From positions 310,001-374,000 of the forward strand of contig NZ_VKKG01000004.1 of the NCBI RefSeq assembly GCF_007197885.1: a DNA stretch of 64,000 bases, written 5' to 3'. The DNA is from Tessaracoccus rhinocerotis. GTDB lineage: Bacteria; Actinomycetota; Actinomycetes; Propionibacteriales; Propionibacteriaceae. Below, piece after piece: positions 57,502 to 64,000 of this stretch. Position 1 is the stretch's first letter; each line of letters starts with the position of its first letter. Below the pieces are notes generated by a model. That model made no database searches. It was not told where the DNA came from and worked only from the letters and a program-made list of their open reading frames with translations. A program made the translations under genes and the position numbers.

Positions 57502-57911
57502 ACTCGACCATCGGACCTCGATGGTCGAGTAGCTCGCGTCGTACCCCCGCTGGTCGAGTAGCTCGCGTCGTACCCCCCGTTGGTCGAGTAGCTCGCTCTG
57601 GCGAGCGTGTCGAGACCTCTCCGGGTTGTGGTCTCGACACGGGCGCTGGGCGCCCTACTCGACCATCGGAACCCTCGTTGGTCGAGTAGCTCGCTCTGGC
57701 GAGCGTGTCGAGACCGTCCTGGGTTGTGGTCTCGACACGGGCGCTGGGCGCCCTACTCGACCGTCGGGGTGTGGGTGTGTCGGGGCCCTCGTTGGTCGAG
57801 TAGCTCGCTCTGGCGAGCGTGTCGAGACCGTCCTGGGTTGTGGTCTCGACACGGGCGCTGGGCGCCCTACTCGACCATCGGGGTGGGCGCGCGGGGCGCC
57901 CTACTCGACCA
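57502..57911. repeat. Array of 89-nt composite palindromic repeats
   Basis: This fills the only stretch over 300 nt without a gene. Three near-identical units lie at 57581-57669, 57679-57767 and 57793-57881. Each opens with TGGTCGAGTAGCTCGC and closes with CGCCCTACTCGACC. Inside are hairpins CTCGC-tctg-GCGAG and CGAGACC...GGTCTCG. Partial units (outer ends only) occur near 57502, 57522, 57551 and 57898. The outer ends are inverted copies of each other, so each unit can fold fully. It resembles REP/BIME-type elements. Open frames across it are by-products. Confidence 0.85.
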
Positions 57912-57928
57912 TGGTGGGGGTGGGTGGG

Positions 57929-59035
57929 CTACTCGCCAGAGGGTGGAGTGCCCGGGGCGACTGTGGTGTCGCGGACGTGCAGTTTGGGGCTGACCACGAC
58001 CCGGTGGGTCGGGCGGCCGGGGTCGCGGAGGCGCTCGGCGATCAGGCCGACGACTGCGCGCCCGATGCTGTTGCGGGGCGGACGCACGGCGGTCAGGGCC
58101 GGGCTGAACAGGGCCGCCACCTCGTCGTCGTAGGCCACCACGGACAGGTCCTGGGGAATCCGGACGCCCTGCTTCTGGCAGTGCTGCACGACGGCGATCG
58201 CCTCGCGGTCGGCGTGGACCAGCAGGGCGGTGCAGCCGGCGTCGAGGCAGTCGCGCACCACGTCGGCGATGGGCGGGTCGAACCCGAGCGCGCTGTCGCG
58301 ATCGGTCGTGAGGACGGGCAGGTCCGCGTCGAGGCCGTTCTCGGCGACGGCCTCCTCCCAGCCGCGGCGGATCTCGCCCGAGTGGGGGCTGCCGAGGGAG
58401 GTCAACAGGCCGATGCGACGGTGTCCCATGCCGACGAGATGGCGCACGGCGGCCCCGGCGCCGACGACGTGGTCGGTGTTCACCGACTCGACGGGTTCGT
58501 TGGTGCCGTGGAGCACTGCCTCGCGCTCGACCAGCACGAAGGGGGTCCCGTGCTCGCCCAGCCACTCGAGGAGTTCGGCCGTCGAGTCGGTGGTCACGTC
58601 GGGGGCCAGGATCAGCCCGCCGACGCCGGAGTCCAGCAGGTGCGCCACCTGCGCGCGGTCGTCGGTGGAGTCGTACGAGGTGCCGCGCAGTAGCAGCCGC
58701 AGCCCGCGCTCGCGCGCCTCGTCCTGGGCGCCCTGGATGATCTCGGGCCAGTAGTAGTCGAGCGAGGGCACCAGCATGCCGACGGCGAAGCTGGTCTCGG
58801 CGTCCCGGTCCCGGTCCCGGACCTCGGTCTCGGCGGGCGCGAGTTCCTCCCTGTCGATCGCCGCGCCGCCGTGGACGCGCCGCAGTGCGCCGTCCTCGGC
58901 GAGCTGGTTGATGTCGCGGCGGATCGTGACGGGCGCCACGCCGAGCATCTTGGACAGGTCGGTGACGCGCAGCATCCCGTGCAGCCGCAGCTCCGCCAGG
59001 ATCTGCGAGCGCCGGCTCTCGGCCAACTGGTTCAT
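57929..59035 (-). CDS. DeoR-type HTH regulator with LacI-type sugar-sensing domain
   Basis: This 368-aa hybrid has an N-terminal DeoR HTH (SRRSQILAELRLHG, VTDLSKMLGVAPVTIRRDIN, LRRVHGGA; residues 8-55). In place of the DeoR sugar-phosphate isomerase-like domain it carries a LacI/PBP1-type domain (about 80-360; LVPSLDYYWPEIIQGAQDEA, HLVGMGHRRIGLLTS, PQDLSVVAYDDEVAALFSP). It should respond to a free sugar. ATG 59035 overlaps the lyase stop (ATGA), so it is co-transcribed with it. GATCA repeats nearby are its candidate sites. Confidence 0.88.
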   Translation of the reverse strand: MNQLAESRRSQILAELRLHGMLRVTDLSKMLGVAPVTIRRDINQLAEDGALRRVHGGAAIDREELAPAETEVRDRDRDAETSFAVGMLVPSLDYYWPEIIQGAQDEARERGLRLLLRGTSYDSTDDRAQVAHLLDSGVGGLILAPDVTTDSTAELLEWLGEHGTPFVLVEREAVLHGTNEPVESVNTDHVVGAGAAVRHLVGMGHRRIGLLTSLGSPHSGEIRRGWEEAVAENGLDADLPVLTTDRDSALGFDPPIADVVRDCLDAGCTALLVHADREAIAVVQHCQKQGVRIPQDLSVVAYDDEVAALFSPALTAVRPPRNSIGRAVVGLIAERLRDPGRPTHRVVVSPKLHVRDTTVAPGTPPSGE

Positions 59036-60870
59036 CGGTCCTCCTCCATAGCCTCGAACCGCAACGAGGACTGATCAACAATGTCGTTTCCGAGATCAAT
59101 ACTGATCCGATTGACGCACGAACCCCAGACCCGAGTCAACATCCAGTCATCCAGGGGCCGCTGTTCCACCGTCATGGGACGGTCCGCCCGCACGCGCAGG
59201 TTCCGGGGGCCGCCCCCGAGGGGGCGGATGACGAGCTGCGTGTCCGACGCCTCGGCGATCGTCCCGGCCACCACGAGGGTCCCGGTGCTGGGCCGCGCGG
59301 GCGCCGTCGACCAACCCCAGTCGTCCGTGCACGTGATCGCCGCGCCGTCGCGGTCCAGCACCAAGCGCCGCCGCCACCGGAGGAGGTCGGCGGCGGGGTA
59401 GGCCTCGCGCAGGTCGAGCTCCAGCGCCGCCGCGGCGTCGGACAGCTCGACGGCGACGTCGCGGGCGGCGAACTGCGCGCCGGGCGGCTGCTGCAGCCCG
59501 CCGACGACGGGGACGTTGTGCCAGAGGCTCTGCATGGTCCAGATGGAGTAGCGCTCGCTGGAGAAGGTGGCGGCGGTGTAGGTGGGCCGGCCCAGGTCCA
59601 CCACCACGGGCACGCCGTCGAGCGCGACGATGAAGCTTCCGACGTCGTTGTGGTTGTGGTGCTCGCCGTTGTGCCCGCCCTTGGCTGCCAGCGCCAGGCC
59701 GGCGCTGTTCCCGGCGCGTTCGCGGGCGACCAGCAGCTGCACCGACGGGTACCAGGCCTCGCGCGGCGGCTCCGGCCCCGTGGCCGGCGCGGCCCACCAC
59801 TCCTCGTCGGCCAGCTCCAGCACCAAGCGCCCCAGCCGGCGGATCTCCGACGTCGCCGCTCCGGTGCGGCGCGACAGCGCCAGCGCCTGGGCGCGGGCGT
59901 CGCCCACGGCGCGGCCCAGCCGGAACAGGGCGGGCCACGCGAGGTCGGTCTCGGGGCGCGCGCTGCCGTCGGCGACGTTGACCCACCAGTCGCCGCCCAA
60001 GTGCATGTCGGCGGGGAAGCCGACGGTGGCCCGCAGCGCCGGGTGCTCGCGCCAGTCGCCGTCACCGCCGTCATCGCCCACGGCCCCCAGCAGTTCGAAC
60101 GCCTCCAAGGTGCGGCAGGCGCCGTTCCACCAGTAGCCGTAGCCCTCGTCGATCGCGCCGTCGGCGGGCAACCGGTCCGCGTAGCGCAGCAGGCAGGTGC
60201 GGGCGGCGGCCACCAGTTCGGCCCTGCGCTCGGGAGGGTCGGCAAGGGCGACCGCCGCCGTGAGCACGTTGCCGGCGATCCAGGGCAGCCAGTTGTGGAC
60301 GTCGCCGTCGAGGCCGAGCCAGTGCCAGTCGTCGCGCTCGAGGAAGGGGCGGAAGATCCTGTGCTCCACCTCGGCGCGGATCCGCGTCCGGATGCCGGGG
60401 GAGGCCTCCTCGGCGAGGTGGCCGACGAGGTGGTCGGCCCATGCGAGCTGCGCGGCGACCTCCCCGGCGCCGAGGTCGAGGAAGGGGCGCTCGGGGTCGG
60501 GCAGCTGCTCGCCACGCAGGTGGGCGTCGTCGTGCGCGGGCCAACACCAAGAGGGCTGCTCGCAGAACGCCAGCACCCCCTCGACCACGCGTCCGACGGC
60601 AACCGGGTCCGCGGTGGCGCCGGCCGCGAGCACGGCCGCGCTCAGCAGCCGGTGGCGCTCGGCGGCGAGGTCCTCGTAGCGGGTGCGGTTGCCGGTGCGG
60701 TGGTAGTCCAGCCAGTCCTCGGCGGTGATCGCGGGACAGGGGGAGGAGAGGTCGCGGCCCGCCTCGGGCAGCAGCGCCAGCCACTCGGGCTGCACCGCGC
60801 TGACGGGTAGTCCTGCTCGGGCCACGGTGCTCCTCTCCGGACGATTCGGCTTGCCGCTCATACTAGACAT
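59032..60870 (-). CDS. Heparinase II/III-like polysaccharide lyase
   Basis: This 612-aa protein has an N-terminal alpha/alpha toroid (about 60-380; DVHNWLPWIAGNVLTAA, DEGYGYWWNGACRTLEAFELLG). A beta-sandwich follows, opened by the family motif GGHNGEHHNHNDVGSFIVALDG (about residue 400). The His and Asn residues there suit lyase chemistry on uronic-acid polysaccharides. No signal peptide was found, so it may act on imported oligosaccharides. ATG 60870 or ATG 60861 could be the start. It is divergent from the GH154 gene across a 71-nt promoter region and overlaps the regulator. Confidence 0.85.
   Translation of the reverse strand: MSSMSGKPNRPERSTVARAGLPVSAVQPEWLALLPEAGRDLSSPCPAITAEDWLDYHRTGNRTRYEDLAAERHRLLSAAVLAAGATADPVAVGRVVEGVLAFCEQPSWCWPAHDDAHLRGEQLPDPERPFLDLGAGEVAAQLAWADHLVGHLAEEASPGIRTRIRAEVEHRIFRPFLERDDWHWLGLDGDVHNWLPWIAGNVLTAAVALADPPERRAELVAAARTCLLRYADRLPADGAIDEGYGYWWNGACRTLEAFELLGAVGDDGGDGDWREHPALRATVGFPADMHLGGDWWVNVADGSARPETDLAWPALFRLGRAVGDARAQALALSRRTGAATSEIRRLGRLVLELADEEWWAAPATGPEPPREAWYPSVQLLVARERAGNSAGLALAAKGGHNGEHHNHNDVGSFIVALDGVPVVVDLGRPTYTAATFSSERYSIWTMQSLWHNVPVVGGLQQPPGAQFAARDVAVELSDAAAALELDLREAYPAADLLRWRRRLVLDRDGAAITCTDDWGWSTAPARPSTGTLVVAGTIAEASDTQLVIRPLGGGPRNLRVRADRPMTVEQRPLDDWMLTRVWGSCVNRISIDLGNDIVDQSSLRFEAMEEDR
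59094..59108 (+). promoter_or_regulatory. GATCA direct-repeat candidate near the regulator gene
   Basis: GATCA at 59094 and GATCC at 59104 (10-bp period), with another GATCA at 59073. It lies in the 3' end of the lyase gene, 59-73 nt before the regulator start. Confidence 0.35.
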
Positions 60871-60874
60871 GAAC

Positions 60875-60920
60875 GATCACTTCTGGTTAGGCTAGCGGCA
60901 GATCAGTTCAAATCCGATCA
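60875..60920. promoter_or_regulatory. Divergent promoter/operator region of the lyase and GH154 genes
   Basis: GATCA occurs at 60875, 60901 and 60916. TAGGCT at 60888-60893 is a -10 candidate for the plus-strand gene. The GATCA spacing here is 15 bp rather than 10, so only the motif, not the exact layout, is shared with the GH59 promoter. Confidence 0.4.
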
Positions 60921-60941
60921 AAAGTGCTCGAAGGGAAGACG

Positions 60942-62894
60942 ATGACGTCGCAGGCCGCCTCGTGGGACAGGGGTCGATTGGCAGCTTTCGCCGATCAACT
61001 GCTCCTCGCGGTGCGCCCCTATGCCACCGAGGGCCGGGCCCGCTTCAACCTGCCGGGGGAGCGCAGCGGCCTGGGCTCGGACATCGACGGGCTCGAGGCG
61101 TTCGCCCGCACCTTCCTGATGGCCGGCTTCCGCCTTAGGGGTGAGGGCGGCGCGGATCCCCACGGACTCGCCGAATGGTACGCGGCCGGGCTGGATGCCG
61201 GCACCGACCCCAACTCCGCCGAGCGCTGGCTGCGCCTCGACGAGCACCCGCAGGCGAAGGTGGAGGCCGCCTCCATCGCGCTCATCCTCGACGTGACCCG
61301 CGAGTGGATCTGGGACCGGCTGCCCTCGACGGTGCAGCGCAACGTCATCGCCTACCTCGCCGCCGCCGTCGGTGACGACACCTACCCGCAGATCAACTGG
61401 GTCTGGTTCCGGCTCGTGGTGCAGACGTTCCTGCGCTCGGTCGACGGCCCGCACGAGATCTCCGAGATGGCAGCCGACCTCGCCACGCACGACACCTTCC
61501 TGCGCGCCGACGGCTGGCTCGCCGACGGGCCCGAGCGCGCCTACGACCACTACACCGGCTGGGCGCTTCACCTCTACCCGACACTGTGGGCCGGCATGCG
61601 CGGCGCCGAGGACCTCGCCGCACCCCGCGTGACCTCCGACCGCGCCCTGCTCGACCGGTTCCTCACCGACGCAGTCCGCCTCGTCGGCGCCGACGGCTCG
61701 CCCCTGCTGCAGGGCCGCAGCCTCGTCTACCGCTTCGCCGCGGCCGCCCCATTCTGGGTGGGCGCGATGGCCGAGGTGCCGTCGGTCCCGCTCGGCCAGC
61801 TCCGCCGCGCCGGCTCCCGCATCGTCGAGCACTTCGCCACCCGCGGCGTCCCGAACGCCGACGGCCTGCTGGACCTCGGCTGGTTCGGCTCCTGGCCCGA
61901 TCTGGCGCAGGCCTACAGCGGCACCGGCTCGGCCTACTGGGCATCCAAGGGGATGCTCGGGCTGGCGCTGCCGGCCGACCACCCCGTCTGGACCAGCCCC
62001 GAGGTGCCGCTGCCCGCCGAGGCCGCCGACGAGATCACCGTGGTCCGCGCGCCCGGCTGGCTGGTGAGCTCCACCGCCTCCGACGGCATCGTGCGCGTGA
62101 TCAACCACGGCACCGACCACGCGCTGGTCGGCGCGCAGGTCGCCGACAGCCCCCTCTACGCGCGGCTCGGCTACTCCACCGCCACCGCACCGCTGCTGGA
62201 CGCCGAGAGCTGGCTGAACCCGCTCGACAACTCCGTGGCAGTGGTCGACGGCGACGGCAACGCCTCGCACCGCTCCGGCATGGACCTCCTCGAGGTGCGC
62301 ATGGACGAGACCGACGCCGGCCCCGTCGGCGTGGCAGCCTCCGCCACCGACGCCCACTGGGTGGCCGCCGACGAGGTCCAGATCCACCACGGCTCCGGCT
62401 TCACCGGCACCGCCACCCCGGCGGGACGGCTCACCGTCGTCTCCATCGTTCGCGGCGCCTCCGAGATCCGGCTGGCCCAGCTGGTCGACGCCCCCGAGCG
62501 CGCCCGCCAGCTGCGGATCGGCGGCTGGAGCGTCGCCGACACGGCCGCTGACCGGCTCCAATCCGTCGTGCACTCCGACGCGGCAGCCAGCCGCAGCGAG
62601 GACCGCACCGACGCCGGCCCGCTCGGCCGGCACACCACCACGCCCTGGGTGGGCTTCGACCTGCCCCTGGAGTCCTGGGTCTGGGCGCTCGTAGAGCTCT
62701 CGGGCAACGCAGGAACCGCCCGACCGGTCGTCGACGTCGTCGAGACCGCGACCGGCATCGAAGTGACGGTGACCTGGCCCGACGGCCGTCGCACCGCCAC
62801 GAGCGTCAACACCGACCGTCCCCGCGCCATCCCGGCCGGGGGAGGAAACCGAACAGACCCAGAGCCGGGTCTGCAGATGAAGGAGTATGAATGA
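60942..62894 (+). CDS. DUF2264 protein, GH154 (candidate exo-beta-glucuronidase)
   Basis: This 650-aa protein shows the DUF2264 pattern: an alpha/alpha-barrel front (LEAFARTFLMAGFRLRG, EHPQAKVEAASIALILDVTREWIWDRL, QINWVWFRLVVQTFLR, ERAYDHYTGWALHLYPTLWA) and a beta-rich C-terminus. DUF2264 corresponds to glycoside hydrolase family GH154, described as beta-glucuronidases. No signal peptide was found. I chose ATG 60942 behind GAAGGGAAG over the in-frame start at 60924. Its stop overlaps the binding-protein gene, tying hydrolysis to import. Confidence 0.82.
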   Translation: MTSQAASWDRGRLAAFADQLLLAVRPYATEGRARFNLPGERSGLGSDIDGLEAFARTFLMAGFRLRGEGGADPHGLAEWYAAGLDAGTDPNSAERWLRLDEHPQAKVEAASIALILDVTREWIWDRLPSTVQRNVIAYLAAAVGDDTYPQINWVWFRLVVQTFLRSVDGPHEISEMAADLATHDTFLRADGWLADGPERAYDHYTGWALHLYPTLWAGMRGAEDLAAPRVTSDRALLDRFLTDAVRLVGADGSPLLQGRSLVYRFAAAAPFWVGAMAEVPSVPLGQLRRAGSRIVEHFATRGVPNADGLLDLGWFGSWPDLAQAYSGTGSAYWASKGMLGLALPADHPVWTSPEVPLPAEAADEITVVRAPGWLVSSTASDGIVRVINHGTDHALVGAQVADSPLYARLGYSTATAPLLDAESWLNPLDNSVAVVDGDGNASHRSGMDLLEVRMDETDAGPVGVAASATDAHWVAADEVQIHHGSGFTGTATPAGRLTVVSIVRGASEIRLAQLVDAPERARQLRIGGWSVADTAADRLQSVVHSDAAASRSEDRTDAGPLGRHTTTPWVGFDLPLESWVWALVELSGNAGTARPVVDVVETATGIEVTVTWPDGRRTATSVNTDRPRAIPAGGGNRTDPEPGLQMKEYE

Positions 62895-64000
62895 ACCGCC
62901 GACTCATCGCCGCCTCGGCAGCCCTGGCGTCACTGGCGCTTCTCGTGACCGGCTGCGGCGCGGACACCGAGGCCCCAACGGACACCGAGACCACCGCCGG
63001 TGGCACCACCGCCGCGGAGACCACCCCCGCCGGTGACACCGGCAGCACCGAGCCCAAGGGCGAGCTGACGCTGGCCGGCTGGAGCCTCAACACCACGCCC
63101 GAGTTCCAGACCCTGGCCGACGGCTTCAACGCCACCAACCCCGAGTACACGGTCACCGTCAGCGAGTACCAGGCCGGCAACGACTACGACACCCAGATGA
63201 TCACGGACCTCGCCGCAGGCACGGCACCGGACCTCTACATCATGAAGAACCTCGTCAACTTCTACACCTACGCCGCGGGCGAGCAGCTCGTCGACGTCTC
63301 CGACGTGGCCGGGACCCTGGACAACGAGTCGGTCTCGGCCTACGAGCTCGACGGCGCCACCTACGCCATCCCCTACCGCCAGGACGCGTGGTTCCTCTAC
63401 TACAACATCGACCTGTTCGAGCAGGCCGGCGTCGAGGTCCCCGACGGTTCCTGGACGTGGGACGACTACGCAGCCGCGGCCACCGAACTCTCGGAGAAGC
63501 TCGAGGGCGACACCAAGGGTGCCTACACCCACAGCTGGCAGTCCGTCATCCAGGGCTTCGCAAACGCGCAGAGCGAGGGTGCCGACGTCCTGTCCGGCGA
63601 GTACGACCACCTGAAGCCGTACTACGAGCGTGCGCTGCAGATGCAGGCCGACGGCGCCATGGAGGCCTACGGCACCGTCACCACCAACAGCCTGAGCTAC
63701 CAGTCGCAGTTCGGCACCCAGAAGGCGGCCATGCTGCCGATGGGCTCCTGGTACATCGCCACCCTCGTCGCCCAGCAGGCTTCCGGTGAGGCCGAGGACT
63801 TCGCGTGGGGCATCGCACCCGCGCCGCAGTTCGACGAGTCCACCGCCGGCACCGACAACACCCCCGTCACGTTCGGTGACCCCACCGGCATCGGCATCAA
63901 CCCGGCCATCGAGGACGAGAAGCTGGACACGGCCAAGGCGTTCCTGAGCTACGTCGCGTCCGAGGAGGGGGCCAAGGCCCTCGCCGGCATCGGCATCACC
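62891..64000 (+). CDS. Sugar ABC transporter substrate-binding lipoprotein (3' end cut by window)
   Basis: The visible 370 residues belong to an extracytoplasmic solute-binding protein family 1. A lipoprotein signal with lipobox LVTGC (Cys about 22), an acidic Thr-rich spacer and the mature domain (LTLAGWSLNTTPEFQTLADGF) are present. AIPYRQDAWFLYYNIDLFEQAGV and a MLPMGSWYIATLVAQQ block follow. AAGGAG precedes ATG 62891, which overlaps the GH154 stop. The gene runs off the right edge; permease genes are expected beyond it. Likely ligands are uronic-acid oligosaccharides, judged from its operon partner. Confidence 0.93.
   Translation, partial: MNRRLIAASAALASLALLVTGCGADTEAPTDTETTAGGTTAAETTPAGDTGSTEPKGELTLAGWSLNTTPEFQTLADGFNATNPEYTVTVSEYQAGNDYDTQMITDLAAGTAPDLYIMKNLVNFYTYAAGEQLVDVSDVAGTLDNESVSAYELDGATYAIPYRQDAWFLYYNIDLFEQAGVEVPDGSWTWDDYAAAATELSEKLEGDTKGAYTHSWQSVIQGFANAQSEGADVLSGEYDHLKPYYERALQMQADGAMEAYGTVTTNSLSYQSQFGTQKAAMLPMGSWYIATLVAQQASGEAEDFAWGIAPAPQFDESTAGTDNTPVTFGDPTGIGINPAIEDEKLDTAKAFLSYVASEEGAKALAGIGIT

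Noticed and set aside
57581-57881. Possible CRISPR array
   Set aside because: Whole 89-nt units are repeated, spacer-like intervals are short and unequal (9 and 25 nt), and no cas genes are near.
57607-57993. Open frames across the repeat array encoding repeated CGLDTGAGRPTRPS or RPGLWSRHGRW peptides
   Set aside because: They arise only because the 89-nt palindromic unit is repeated; no start signal and no codon-bias support.

Overview
The window is 64 kb of very high-GC DNA with a typical actinobacterial gene set: a DnaK operon with HspR and HAIR operators, GTP-dependent PEP carboxykinase, an actinobacterial-type Dcd, type II NADH dehydrogenase, an MptB-like mannosyltransferase and a PhoP-like response regulator. 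Many genes start directly on a GTG or ATG lying 6-7 nt after a TANNNT -10 box (leaderless transcripts). This points to Actinomycetota, probably Propionibacteriales; the lineage is inferred from gene content, not proven. No rRNA, tRNA, CRISPR or phage genes were seen. The first and last genes are cut by the window edges.

Layout. 0-6 kb: moxR (5' cut) - DUF58 - transglutaminase-like membrane protein - RDD/FHA protein. 6-8.7 kb: dcd, a ThrE-type exporter and deoC. 8.9-13.8 kb: a huge GH101 O-glycan endo-glycosidase whose 5' end looks damaged. 13.8-18 kb: a PhoR/PhoP-like two-component pair, DoxX and NDH-2. 18-25.3 kb: mannosyltransferase, ABC exporter pair, thrC, nadE, a DUF1707 protein and an ankyrin lipoprotein. 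25.3-29.5 kb: dnaK-grpE-dnaJ-hspR behind two HAIR sites. 29.57-30.74 kb: an AbiEi/DUF559-like gene bracketed by 35-bp inverted repeats. 30.8-33.4 kb: pckG and a methyltransferase. 33.5-37.5 kb: a second moxR-DUF58 cluster. 37.6-41.7 kb: GH35 beta-galactosidase, potassium-channel-like protein, AraC regulator and VOC protein. 41.9-47.2 kb: a LacI-controlled sugar ABC importer with a GH32-like hydrolase. 47.3-52 kb: amt, a DUF2892 protein, a GH13 enzyme and an unknown small protein. 52.2-57.5 kb: a 1738-aa secreted GH59 (galactocerebrosidase-like) enzyme. 57.5-57.9 kb: an array of 89-nt palindromic repeats. 57.9-64 kb: a DeoR/LacI hybrid regulator, a heparinase II/III-like lyase, a DUF2264/GH154 glycosidase and an ABC sugar-binding lipoprotein that runs off the end.

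How it fits together. GH101 (Gal-GalNAc release from O-glycans), GH35 (beta-galactose), GH59 (beta-galactosides such as galactolipids), the heparinase-like lyase and GH154 (uronic-acid polysaccharides), and two ABC importers suggest an organism that harvests complex, perhaps animal-type, glycans. The two giant secreted enzymes share an unrecognised four-cysteine C-terminal domain after a Pro/Thr or Pro/Ser linker, a candidate for a common attachment or binding module. GATCA direct repeats with a 10-bp period occur upstream of the GH59 gene and in the lyase-regulator operon, suggesting one regulon.
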